The translations under genes were made by a program, and so were the position numbers. Source: DASXQK01 sp963724385 (GTDB lineage Bacteria > Pseudomonadota > Alphaproteobacteria > Dongiales > Dongiaceae). From it: DNA of 64,000 nucleotides. Where the stretch lies: contig CAVRUJ010000001.1 in NCBI GenBank assembly GCA_963724385.1, forward strand, positions 2,418,001-2,482,000, in the 5' to 3' direction. Positions 35,209-44,900 of the stretch are shown piece by piece (the stretch's first letter is position 1; each line of letters starts with the position of its first letter). Below the pieces are notes generated by a model. The model did no database searches, had not been told where the DNA came from, and saw only the letters and a list, made by a program, of their open reading frames with translations.

Positions 35209-35694
35209 ATGCAGCTCGTCATCGACCAGGCCGATTTTGCCCGCCTGTCTTCCGGAGCCCGCTCCGAGCTTCTGAATCTGTTTGGGCCCCAAGCGCAGGC
35301 CCAATCGCCGACGACGGCGGCGGCACGCCGGAACTTCCGCTGGCGCCAACCCCATGATGTGGCCCTGCCGCTGCTGCGCAAGCTGTTGAAGGGGGCCGAC
35401 GCGGCGACGCGCGAGCGCCTGACGATCTTCGCGCGCAACAATGGCCGCGCCAGCATGAAGCAGCTCCTGGCGGTGACCAAGGACAAGGACTGGCACGCAC
35501 TCACGCCCTGGGAGGGCGCGATCACCCGCCGGCTGCGCCGGCTGGTGGGCGACGACAATCGGATCGCCTCCCTGATGCAATGGGACTATGACGCCGAGGT
35601 CTGGGATTCCGACCACAGCCATCTCTTGGATGGCGTGTACTACGTTTCGGAAACGACGACCAAGTCGCTCAGAAAGCATTTCGCCCTGGATTAG
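35209..35694 (+). CDS. Hypothetical protein
   Basis: 161 residues, soluble, basic middle (RNFRWRQPHDVALPLLRKLL) and an aromatic acidic C-terminus (WDYDAEVWDSDHSHLLDGVYYVSE). I do not recognise the family. GGGAG about 12 nt before ATG 35209; an upstream Met at 35185 is less likely. Codon pattern fits the neighbours, so it is probably a native gene. Confidence 0.65.
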   Translation: MQLVIDQADFARLSSGARSELLNLFGPQAQAQSPTTAAARRNFRWRQPHDVALPLLRKLLKGADAATRERLTIFARNNGRASMKQLLAVTKDKDWHALTPWEGAITRRLRRLVGDDNRIASLMQWDYDAEVWDSDHSHLLDGVYYVSETTTKSLRKHFALD

Positions 35695-35754
35695 CCGCTG
35701 CGCGGTGCGAACCGGCTCAATGCTTCGGCCGGCCCCGCCGTGAGACGGAGCGTT

Positions 35755-36243
35755 TCACTGCAGGGGCAATCGAAACTGCTTGTGGCAGGCGCCGCACCCG
35801 TTGTGCGCGGTCTCATCTAGCTGTGCGGCGACAGCCGTCACGTCCCCCGACCTGGCTGCATCCGCGAGCTTGCCGGCTTCCGTGCCCAGCGTCGCGGCGG
35901 TCGCCTTGAAGTCGTCGAAGCTCTTCCAAATCTCCGGCTTCGCATGGGTCTTGCCCGGCAGATCGTCAGCGCTGCTTCCGGTGGGAAACAGGGCCGGGAT
36001 CTTGGCTGCGTCAGCCTGAATCAGCTCCGCATGCTTCTGCATGCTGGCCGTGTCGGTCGATTTGGCGTCGATGGCATCGGCTATCGCTTTCATCTCGCCG
36101 CCGATCTCTTTCATCAGCGCCCGGCGCGCGTCCACGGCAGCTTGAACGTCGTCGGCCCAGGCGGGCGGCGAGTATCGCGGAGCGAGGTAACCGGCCACGA
36201 AAGCGGCACCGACCATCAGCACAGCAAGCGTCGTCTTCTTCAT
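35755..36243 (-). CDS. Periplasmic c-type cytochrome (cytochrome c'/c556-like)
   Basis: 162 residues. Signal peptide (TTLAVLMVGAAFVAGYLAP ... AWA), helical body (ALMKEIGGEMKAIADAI) and a C-terminal heme site CGACH (HNGCGACHKQFRLPL). The four-helix layout with the heme motif at the end matches cytochrome c'/c556. Role likely electron transfer or NO binding; not resolvable. Start chosen at MKKTTLAVLMVG. Confidence 0.85.
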   Translation of the reverse strand: MKKTTLAVLMVGAAFVAGYLAPRYSPPAWADDVQAAVDARRALMKEIGGEMKAIADAIDAKSTDTASMQKHAELIQADAAKIPALFPTGSSADDLPGKTHAKPEIWKSFDDFKATAATLGTEAGKLADAARSGDVTAVAAQLDETAHNGCGACHKQFRLPLQ

Positions 36244-36431
36244 GGGGATTCTCAGGCTCGTGACACCCGCCGCGCAACATTGCGCGCGGCAGAGACTCGC
36301 CTTGCCGCCGGGTACCTGTAAAGTGGTCACCTGCCAGAAACCCCGGCTTTACACGCAGTTGTGACCGGACTCCCTGGCTTCTGGGTCAGGCCCTCTTGCC
36401 GCGTCCGCCAATTCCCATGGTAAATTGCGAA

Positions 36432-37053
36432 ATGCGCGGACCAAGCGCAGGAATCCTTGCTGTGATTGCCGTTTCCCTGCTCGCCGGCTGCGCCGAGCGG
36501 ATGCCCCAGACGGCGATGGTCGCCGCCAGCCCCGATGGCGGGTATGGATACTCGGAACTGCGTCTGGCGTCCGACCAGTACGAACGTCCATTACACGTCA
36601 CCCGAGCTAAGCCTTCCCGAGGATGAAGGCGCCCGCGGCCGGCGGCTCGACGCGGAAAAGGCCCGCGCCTTCGATCTTGCCCTGTGGCGAAGTTGCCAAA
36701 TCGCGGCAGCCCAGGGGTTCTCCTATTTGAAGGTCGAGCAAGACCATCGCGACGCGAGCGTGGATGTGACGCGGGAGTACGCGCCACCACCCGCCTTGGG
36801 TCTTTCCGGCTTCTACGGACTGGGCGGAGCGATGTACGGGCCCCGGGGATTTTACGGCGGCCCTCCCAATTTAGCGCCCTTCTGGTTCTATCAGGATCCG
36901 TTTGCCGTCCAGCAATACAGCCTGCGAGTGACCGGCCGTGTCACTTCGAGCTTGAAGGTGGACTTCTCCCAGGTCCCGGCGCCTGGTTTTGAGGATGCCG
37001 CGGCCCTGGGCAAGCGTCTCTCCCAGCAATACGCCGGCGCCACCTACCCTTGA
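36432..37053 (+). pseudogene. Lipoprotein gene with frameshift
   Basis: Frame one codes a lipoprotein signal (AVIAVSLLAGCAER) and GYGYSELRLASDQYE; from about 36582 the coding pattern continues one base out of frame as VHYTSPELSLPEDEGARGRRLDAEKARAFDLALWRSCQIA. The joined protein (about 206 residues) resembles the alphaproteobacterial CC0125/CC1285-like lipoproteins, though the family name is from memory. One extra base near 36580 explains it; sequencing error is possible. Overlaps the convergent methyltransferase gene by 10 bp. Confidence 0.7.
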
Positions 37054-37559
37054 ATCGGCACCGCACCCCGGCGCGGGGCAAGGGCGCGGTCTTCAACCCG
37101 AATCCGCCACAGCAGGATCGCCGCATTGGCCAGGCCGAATAGCAGCGCCGCAACATCCAGGCCGAAGGCGAGTGGCAGGCTGACGATTTCCAGCTCCACG
37201 ATGAGATAGTTGGGGTGGCGGAACAGACGATAGGGCCCGCGGCGGATCAGCGGCTGGGCGGGGAGCGTGATGACACGCGTGGTCCAGTACCGTCCCAGGC
37301 TCGCGAATACCCAGAGCCGCGCGGGCTGGAGCAGTAGGAACAGCGCGAGCCACGGCCAGTGCAACGCGACGACGCCGGGCGCGGCGACCGCCAGCACGAG
37401 GAGCCAGGCGAGGTGAAGCCCAACGATGAGGGGATAGTGGGCCCGACCCACCTCGGTCGCGCCCTCGGCCAAGAGCCGGCGTTCGTTGCGACGGGCGTGG
37501 AGAAGTTCCAGGCCGCGCGCGAGCGCGACCAGCAGCACGATCAGGCTCGCCCAGGTCAC
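37044..37559 (-). CDS. Isoprenylcysteine carboxyl methyltransferase family protein
   Basis: 171 residues with about four membrane segments. GRYWTTRVITLPAQPLIRRGPYRLFRHPNYLIVE-type core (read at about 95-128) is the ICMT/phospholipid methyltransferase signature, SAM binding near RHPNY. The GTG start overlaps the type III PKS stop (GTGA), implying coupling. In the Streptomyces srs phenolic-lipid cluster an ICMT-like enzyme (SrsB) methylates alkylresorcinols made by a type III PKS; the same pairing is seen here. Confidence 0.88.
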   Translation of the reverse strand: MTWASLIVLLVALARGLELLHARRNERRLLAEGATEVGRAHYPLIVGLHLAWLLVLAVAAPGVVALHWPWLALFLLLQPARLWVFASLGRYWTTRVITLPAQPLIRRGPYRLFRHPNYLIVELEIVSLPLAFGLDVAALLFGLANAAILLWRIRVEDRALAPRRGAVPIQG

Positions 37560-38599
37560 GCCACCTCGAGGAGCTGGAATCCTGCGGTGAAGCCCGGGCC
37601 AAGAGCGGACATCAGGTAGCGGCCGCGACTGGCCATGGCGAGGGTACGCTCGAGGACGAAGAGCACCGTCGCCGCCGACATATTGCCGAAGTCGCGCAGG
37701 ACCGAACGCGCCGCGACCATGGCGCCCGGCGCCTGTTCGAACGCGATCTCGAGGGCGTCGATGACCTTGGCGCCGCCGGGATGACAGATGGCGCCGGCAA
37801 GATCGGTCAGCGCGATGCCCTGGCGCTTGAGGAAAGCGCCGAGCACGGGTCCAAGCTCGCTTCGCACCAGGGCGGGGATATCGCGGGAGAACAGGACGCC
37901 GAGCCCATCGTCCTCCACCTGCCAGCCCATGATGTCGAGGGTATTGGCCCAGGTATGCTCGCCCGAGGGTCCGAAGACAGGACCTTCGCCATCGGTCGAG
38001 ATCAAGCCCGCGGCGGCACCGTCGCCGAACAGGGCCGAGGCCACGACGTTGCTGCGCCGGTTGTCGCCATAGCGGAAGGTGAGGGCGCAAAGCTCCACGA
38101 CAAGATAGAGCACGCGCGTGCCCGGCGTGACCCGGGCGAGATCGACGGCTCGAGCGAGGCCGATGACGCCGCCGGCGCAGCCCAGGCCGAAGATTGGCAG
38201 GCGCCGCACGTCGCGCCGGAGGCCCAGCTTCTCGATGACCAGGGCGTCGAGACTGGGCGTGGCGATGCCGGTCGTCGAGACGGCGACTACGGTGTCGACG
38301 TCTTCGGGGCCGATCCCCGCCTGATCGAGGCATTTCTGCGCCGCCTCGCACAGCAGGATCACGGCATGTTCGACGAAGAGCTTGCTGCGCTCGACCCAGC
38401 TATGGGGCTCCATGTACCACTCCAGCGGCACGCAGGAATGGCGATGGTCAATGCCCGCATTGTCGTAGATCGGCATCAGCCGCGTAAGGTCGGCCTGTTT
38501 GGCATTGAAGAGCCGGTCGGCCGACGCGCGGACCACCTGCTGCGCGATGCGGTGAGGCGGCGTGGCCGTCGCCAGGGAAAGAAGCCGGGGTTCGTTCAT
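37556..38599 (-). CDS. Type III polyketide synthase (chalcone/stilbene synthase family)
   Basis: 347 residues, ketosynthase-like homodimer fold. Catalytic triad: Cys in PIFGLGCAGGVIGLARA, His in AGAICHPGGAKVI and Asn in RDFGNMSAATVLFVLER. It condenses malonyl-CoA onto acyl-CoA starters. The adjacent ICMT-family gene suggests alkylresorcinol or alkylpyrone phenolic lipids. Start ATG 38599 (MNEPRLLSLATATPPHRI) matches the family start; the longer upstream frame is antisense to DUF502. Confidence 0.92.
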   Translation of the reverse strand: MNEPRLLSLATATPPHRIAQQVVRASADRLFNAKQADLTRLMPIYDNAGIDHRHSCVPLEWYMEPHSWVERSKLFVEHAVILLCEAAQKCLDQAGIGPEDVDTVVAVSTTGIATPSLDALVIEKLGLRRDVRRLPIFGLGCAGGVIGLARAVDLARVTPGTRVLYLVVELCALTFRYGDNRRSNVVASALFGDGAAAGLISTDGEGPVFGPSGEHTWANTLDIMGWQVEDDGLGVLFSRDIPALVRSELGPVLGAFLKRQGIALTDLAGAICHPGGAKVIDALEIAFEQAPGAMVAARSVLRDFGNMSAATVLFVLERTLAMASRGRYLMSALGPGFTAGFQLLEVA

Positions 38600-38791
38600 G
38601 GAGCCTGCCCTATACCTTGCTCTTGATATGCCGGAATTCACTGAAAGCGCCGCCTGCATCACGACTTGGTGCCGATCGGCGGAAACCGCTCGATCCGCAG
38701 CTCGTCTTGGGCTCCATCGGCTTTCGCCCAACGAGTGCCCTTCGCACGCGGCATATGTCCAAGCAGGCCTCCGATCCCGTATCATCGCCCC

Positions 38792-39496
38792 ATGAGCGAC
38801 AAGCTCGGAGAACCGGATGCTTCGAACGGACCCATTAGAATAAGCATGGGAGCCCGTTTGCGGGGATATTTCTTTGCCGGCGTCCTGGTGACGGCGCCGC
38901 TGGCGATCACCGTCTACATCGCCTGGCTGCTGATTTCCTTCGTCGACGAGCGAGTCTTCTCCGTGATTCCCCCGGTCTACAACCCGGAAACCTACCTGCC
39001 ATTTTCCGTGCCGGGGATCGGGCTGATCCTGATGGTGCTCGTGCTGACCCTGGTAGGCGCTCTGGCCGCCGGCTATTTGGGCAAGCTGGTGCTTCGCCTC
39101 AGCGAGCGCCTGCTGAACCGTATGCCCGTGGTGCGGAACATCTACGGAACAGCCAAGCAAATTGTCGAGACCGTGGTCAATAACAAGACCTCGGCTTTTC
39201 GCGAGGTTGTCCTGGTGGAATATCCGCGCCGCGACATCTGGACCATCGGGTTCATCACCGGGCACAGTATGGAAGAAATCGCCGAGATCGGCGGCGAGCC
39301 GCTGGTCAATGTTTTCGTCCCCACGACTCCCAACCCGACCTCGGGCTTCCTGTTGTTCCTGCCGGACAAGGATGTCCATCGCCTGTCGATGACGGTGGAG
39401 GAGGCGGTCAAGCTGGTCATTTCCGGCGGGCTCGTCACGCCGCCGGCGCGCCCGCAGGCTGAGGTCCCAGCCAGGGTCCTGCCGCGGGCCGGATAA
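38792..39496 (+). CDS. DUF502 membrane protein
   Basis: 234 residues. Two membrane segments (about 20-45 and 65-90), then PVVRNIYGTAKQIVETV, FREVVLVEYPRRDIWTIGFIT and VNVFVPTTPNPTSGFLLFLP, all diagnostic of DUF502. Function unknown; it resembles plant LCV/COV1 proteins. Convergent with recG, 4 bp gap. Confidence 0.9.
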   Translation: MSDKLGEPDASNGPIRISMGARLRGYFFAGVLVTAPLAITVYIAWLLISFVDERVFSVIPPVYNPETYLPFSVPGIGLILMVLVLTLVGALAAGYLGKLVLRLSERLLNRMPVVRNIYGTAKQIVETVVNNKTSAFREVVLVEYPRRDIWTIGFITGHSMEEIAEIGGEPLVNVFVPTTPNPTSGFLLFLPDKDVHRLSMTVEEAVKLVISGGLVTPPARPQAEVPARVLPRAG

Positions 39497-39500
39497 TCCC

Positions 39501-41606
39501 TCAAGCCGCGCGCAGGGTCTTCACGGCGGCGTCGCGCTCGAACAAGTACAGCAGCACGCGCAACGCCTTGCCGCGCGGCGTGTCGAGGGACGGATTCCGG
39601 GCCAGTACAAGCCTTGCGTCGTCATGGGCAAGCGCGATCAGGTCGGCATGCTCTGCCGGCTGGGCGAGGCGAAAGTCGGGGAGCCCGCTCTGCCGCGTGC
39701 CGAGAATTTCGCCGGCGCCGCGCAGGCGAAGGTCCTCCTCGGCGATCCGGAATCCGTCGTCGGTATCCCTGAGGATGCTGAGCCTGGCCTTGGCGGTTTC
39801 GCCGAGCGGCGGATGGTATAGGAGCAGGCAGGTGGAGCGGGCCGCTCCGCGCCCGATCCGGCCCCGCAGCTGGTGAAGCTGGGCCAGGCCGAAGCGCTCG
39901 GCATGCTCGATCACCATGACCGAGGCGGCGGGCACGTCGACGCCGACCTCGATTACGGTGGTTGCGACAAGGATGTCGATGCGCCCCTCGGAGAAGGCGG
40001 CCATCGCGGCATCGCGCTCCGCGCCCTTCATCCGGCCATGCACCAGGCCGACCCGTCCGGGAAAGGCCTGCTTCAGCTCCTCAAAGCGCTGTTCGGCCGC
40101 CGCCAGATCGGTTGCATCGGACTCATCGATCAGGGGACACACCCAGAAGATTCGCGCCTTGCCGGCGACCGCCCGGCGCACCGCGGCGATCACCTCGGGC
40201 AGGCGTTCAAGCGGGAGGGTGCGGGTATCCACGGGCTTGCGGCCTGGCGGTTTTTCCGTCAGCCGCGAGACATCGAGGTCGCCGTAGACGGTCATCATCA
40301 AGGTGCGTGGAATGGGGGTGGCCGTCATCGCCAGGAGATGGGAACGCCGGCCTTTGTCGGCCAACAGAAGGCGCTGCTCGACGCCGAACCGGTGCTGCTC
40401 ATCGACGACGGCGATGGCGAGATCCTTGAACGCCACGTCATCCTGGAGAAGGGCGTGGGTTCCGATCACCAGGGGCAGGCTCCCGTCCGCAAGCGCCTGA
40501 AGCGTGGTGGCGCGGATCTTGCCTTTGTCCCGGCTTGTCAGCAATGCAATCCGCAATCCGGCGGCAGTGGCCAGGGGTTCCAAGGTTGCCAGATGCTGGC
40601 GGGCAAGGATTTCCGTGGGCGCCATGAAGGCCGCCTGGCTGCCGCATTCGACCGCGCTCAGCATGGCGAGGAGCGCCACCACCGTCTTGCCGCTGCCGAC
40701 GTCGCCCTGGAGCAGGCGCAGCATCCGGTGAGGCGAGGCGAGGTCGGCATCGATCTCGGCCAGAGCCTGCGCTTGGGCGCCGGTTAGGCTATAGGGCAGG
40801 GCGGCCAGGACCTTTGCCCTGAGGCGCCCGTCCCCGCGAATGCTGCGGCCGATCGGCCGGCGCTCCTGGGCCCGGATCAGGGCAATGGCAAGTTGGTTCG
40901 CCAGAAGCTCGTCATAGGCAAGGCGCCGGCGCGCCGGGCTGCCGGCCGAGAGATCCGCTTCCGAGGTCGGGTTATGGGCAACCCAGAGCGCGGTTCGCCA
41001 GCCAGGCCATTTCATCTTGGCGATCAGGCTGGGCTCGATCCATTCGGGCAACTCGGGCGCTCGCGCGATGGCGGCCTGGATCGCGCGCCCGAGGAGTTTC
41101 GGCGCCAGGCCGGCAGTGAGCGGATAGATGGGCTCGACGCGCTGGAGCTGGGCCATTTCTTCCGGCTTGGCGATATAGTCCGGATGGGTCATCTGCAGAT
41201 GTCCCCCATAGGTCTCGAGCTTCCCGCTCAAGACCCGCTGCTCTCCCACCGGCAGGTTGCGCTTCAGATATTCGTCATGGGCGTGGAAGAACACGAGGGT
41301 GAGGCCCGCCGTCTCGTCGTGGCAGCGGACCTTGTAGGGCAGGCGCCGGCTGGGCGGGGGAAGATGGGCGTCCACCGTCACAGTCACGGTGACCACGATC
41401 CCTGGCGGCGCATCGACCAGCTTTGGCGACAGGCGCCGGTCGATCAGCCCCGTGGGCAGGTGCCAGCACAGGCCCACGACGCTCCGGCCGGCTATCCTCT
41501 CCACGAGCTTACCGAGCCGCGGACCGATGCCGGGCAGCGTTGTGGTCTGAGCGAAGAGCGGATAAAGGATTTCCGGGCGCAAGCTGTTGTGACCCGCTGC
41601 CGACAT
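39501..41606 (-). CDS. recG: ATP-dependent DNA helicase RecG
   Basis: 701 residues. N-terminal wedge/OB domain, then Walker A LLQGDVGSGKTVVALLAML, DEQH box IAVVDEQHRFGVEQ, motif III MTATPIPRTL, and C-terminal helicase LVATTVIEVGVDVPAASVMVIEHAERFGL-region. It remodels stalled forks and Holliday structures. Start taken at ATG 41606 with AGGAAA upstream; ATG 41618 is possible. Divergent from sdhE. Confidence 0.95.
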   Translation of the reverse strand: MSAAGHNSLRPEILYPLFAQTTTLPGIGPRLGKLVERIAGRSVVGLCWHLPTGLIDRRLSPKLVDAPPGIVVTVTVTVDAHLPPPSRRLPYKVRCHDETAGLTLVFFHAHDEYLKRNLPVGEQRVLSGKLETYGGHLQMTHPDYIAKPEEMAQLQRVEPIYPLTAGLAPKLLGRAIQAAIARAPELPEWIEPSLIAKMKWPGWRTALWVAHNPTSEADLSAGSPARRRLAYDELLANQLAIALIRAQERRPIGRSIRGDGRLRAKVLAALPYSLTGAQAQALAEIDADLASPHRMLRLLQGDVGSGKTVVALLAMLSAVECGSQAAFMAPTEILARQHLATLEPLATAAGLRIALLTSRDKGKIRATTLQALADGSLPLVIGTHALLQDDVAFKDLAIAVVDEQHRFGVEQRLLLADKGRRSHLLAMTATPIPRTLMMTVYGDLDVSRLTEKPPGRKPVDTRTLPLERLPEVIAAVRRAVAGKARIFWVCPLIDESDATDLAAAEQRFEELKQAFPGRVGLVHGRMKGAERDAAMAAFSEGRIDILVATTVIEVGVDVPAASVMVIEHAERFGLAQLHQLRGRIGRGAARSTCLLLYHPPLGETAKARLSILRDTDDGFRIAEEDLRLRGAGEILGTRQSGLPDFRLAQPAEHADLIALAHDDARLVLARNPSLDTPRGKALRVLLYLFERDAAVKTLRAA

Positions 41607-41633
41607 TTTCCTTGCCATCCTAACGCCGTGGCC

Positions 41634-41900
41634 ATGGACGACCAAACCCTGCGCAAGCGGCTTGCATTCCGATCCTGGCACCGGGGAAGCCGGGAAATGG
41701 ACTTGATCCTGGGCCGCTTTGCCGAGCGCCATCTGGCAGAGTTCGACCGGGATCAGCTTGACCGCTACGGCGGGCTATTGGAAAACAGCGACCCCGATAT
41801 CTATGACTGGCTGACCGGCCGCGCTCCATGGCCAACCGGGATCGGCGAGGATCTCCGGCGCCTGATGACGGCCAGCTTGGCCAAGGATGGCAATCCGTGA
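41634..41900 (+). CDS. sdhE: SdhE/SDHAF2 flavinylation factor
   Basis: 88 residues. RLAFRSWHRGSREMDLILGRF contains the conserved RGxxE motif that promotes covalent FAD attachment to succinate dehydrogenase; LLENSDPDIYDWLTGR is also typical. The gene usually sits between recG and mfd in alphaproteobacteria, as here. The stop overlaps the mfd GTG start. Confidence 0.93.
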   Translation: MDDQTLRKRLAFRSWHRGSREMDLILGRFAERHLAEFDRDQLDRYGGLLENSDPDIYDWLTGRAPWPTGIGEDLRRLMTASLAKDGNP

Positions 41901-44900
41901 CGGCTGCCGAACGCGTCAGGCACCGGCCTGGGCTGGACCCGGGCCCGATAGCGGCACTCGATCTCGGCCGTCCGGGTCGCAGGCTCCTGGCCGGAGCACC
42001 CGAGGGCTTCGACGGGCTTCTACTGAGCGCGTTGGCGGAGCGCCGCGACCTCTTGCATGTGTGCGTCGACGACGCCCGGATGGCCCGTCTCCAGGAGGCT
42101 TTAGCCTTCTTCGCCCCGGATCGCGCGGTAGTGTGCGTTCCCGCCTGGGACAGCCTGCCCTATGACCGCGTTTCGCCCCATCGGGACATCGTCGCGCGGC
42201 GCATCGACGCTTTTGGGCGGCTCGCCGGCGAGGGCGAGGGGCCCCGGCTCGTGGTCACCACCGTTGCCGCCTTCCTGCAGCGGGTGCCTCTGCTTCACAG
42301 CTTCCTCGAGGCACGGCTTGCGATGGAGGAGGGTGCCAGCCTGGCGCCCGCGCGCGTGGTGGGGTTCCTGGAGGCCAACGGCTACTTGCGCAACAGCACC
42401 GTGGCCGAGGCGGGGGAATACGCGGTCAGAGGCGGGATCGTGGATCTCTTCCCACCGGGCGCCGCCCAACCCTTGCGGGTCGATTTCTTCGGCGACGAGA
42501 TCGAGGCCATACGCGATTTCGACCCGCTCACCCAGCGCAGCGCGGGCCGCCGCAAGGGGTTCGTCATCCGGCCGGTCAGCGAGATGCGGCTCGATGCCGC
42601 GGCGATCGCCCGCTTCCGCACCGGCTATCGCGAGCGCTTTGGGGCAGTGAGCGACGATCCGCTCTATGAGGCGATCAGCGCGGGCCGGCTCTATCCCGGC
42701 ATGGAACACTGGATGCCGTTGTTCCTGGAGGGGATGGAGACCCTGCTGGATTACCTGCCGAACGCGCTGGTCAGCCTGGATCACCAGGCGGAGGAGGCGA
42801 TACAGGCGCGCTTCGACCAGATTGCCGACTTCTATCAGGCGCGGACCGAAGTGCTTCGCGGCGGCGGCATGGACGGCGGCGCGGTCTATCGGCCCTTGCC
42901 GCCGGACGGGCTCTATCTCGGCCGCAGCGAGCTGGCGGAACGGCTGGCCGGGCGCAGCCAGCTCCTGCTGTCGCCCTTCGCTTCATCGGGCGAGGAGCCG
43001 GATGCCGGCGCCCGGCGGATCCGCGACTTCGGCGAGGCGAGGGCCAGGCCGGAGGTCAATCTCTACGACGCGGTCCGCGAGCGCATCGGCGAAGAACGGG
43101 CGGCCGGGCGGCGCGTCCTGGTCGCCGCCGTCAGCGCCGGAAGCCGCGATCGGCTGGAGCATGTGCTGGCGGACCACGGCCTCACCCAGCATCAGGTCGT
43201 GCCCGACTGGCCGGCAGCCAAGGCCCTGCCACGAGCGACGGTCGGCTTCGCCCTGCTCGGTCTAGAGCAGGGCTTCGTCACCGGCGACCTCGCGGTCATC
43301 GCCGAACAGGACATTCTCGGCGACCGCATGGTCCGTCCGGGCCGCAAGCGCGCCAAGGCCGATCGCTTCCTCTCGGAGATGGCGAGCTTCGCCGAGGGCG
43401 ACTTCGTCGTTCATGCCGAGCACGGGATCGGGCGCTACGAGGGCTTGGAAACGCTCGATGTCGGCGGCGCGCCGCATGACTGCCTGAAACTTGTCTATGA
43501 AGGCAACGACAAGCTCTACGTGCCGGTGGAGAACATCGAGGTCCTGTCGCGCTACAGCGCGGAGGACACGGGCGCTCAGCTTGACCGGTTGGGAGGCGCC
43601 CATTGGCAAGCGCGCAAGGCGCGGGTCAAACAGCGGCTTCGCGACATCGCCCAGCAGCTGATGCGCACCGCCGCCGCCCGTGCGGTGAAGAGCGTCGACA
43701 CCCTGCAGGCCCCGGCGGGCCTCTACGACGAGTTTGCGGCCCGGTTCCCCTACGCCGAGACCGAGGATCAGACCAAGGCCATCGAGGAAGTCTTGGTCGA
43801 TCTTGCGGCCGGGCGGCCCATGGACCGGCTGATCTGCGGCGACGTCGGCTTCGGCAAGACGGAGGTGGCCTTGCGCGCTGCCTTCGTGGTTGCCATGGCC
43901 GGCAAGCAGGTGGCCGTGGTCACGCCGACAACGCTCCTGGCCCGGCAGCATTTCCGCAGCTTCAGCGCCCGTTTCGCGGGCCTGCCCCTTACCGTGCGCC
44001 AGCTTTCGCGGCTGGTGCCGGCGAAGGAAGCGGCCGAGACTCGTGCGGCAGTGGCGGCCGGCAAGACCGACATCGTGATCGGGACCCACGCGCTCCTCGG
44101 CAAGGCTGTGTCGTTCGCTCGCCTCGGCCTCGTCATCGTGGACGAGGAGCAGCATTTCGGCGTCGCCCAGAAGGAGAAACTGAAAGAGCTCGGCGCCGAC
44201 ATTCATGTGCTGACGCTCACCGCGACGCCGATCCCGCGCACCCTGCAACTTGCCCTCTCGGGCGTCCGGGAAATGAGCCTGATCGCCACGCCGCCGGTGG
44301 ACCGCCTGGCGGTCCGCACTTTCGTGCTGCCCTACGATCCGGTGATCCTGCGCGAGGCGATCCTGCGCGAGCACTACCGCGGCGGGCAGACCTTCTATGT
44401 GTGCCCGCGCATCGAGGACATGGGCAAGCTGGCCGAACGCATCGGGAAGCTGGTGCCCGAAGTGAAGATGGTCATGGCCCATGGCCAGATGCCACCGACC
44501 CAACTGGAGAAGGCGATGACCGCCTTCTACGACCGGCGCTATGATCTGCTGCTGTCCACCAACATCGTCGAGTCAGGTCTCGACATTCCGACCGCCAATA
44601 CCATGATCATTCACCGGGCCGAGATGTTTGGCCTCGCCCAGCTCTATCAGCTGCGCGGGCGGATCGGCCGGTCCAAGCTGCGCGGCTATGCCTATTTGAC
44701 CCTGCCGCCCGAACGCAAGCTCTCACCCACGGCGATGAAGCGCCTGGAAGTCATGCAGACCCTCGACCAGCTCGGCGCCGGCTTCACGCTGGCGAGCCAT
44801 GACCTCGACATAAGGGGGGCGGGCAATCTTCTGGGCGAGGAACAGTCCGGACATATCCGGGAGGTCGGCATCGAGCTCTACCAGAACATGCTGGAGGAGG

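Noticed and set aside
43262..44503. 413-codon frame antisense to mfd
   Set aside because: Antisense to invariant Mfd motor motifs; shadow frame.
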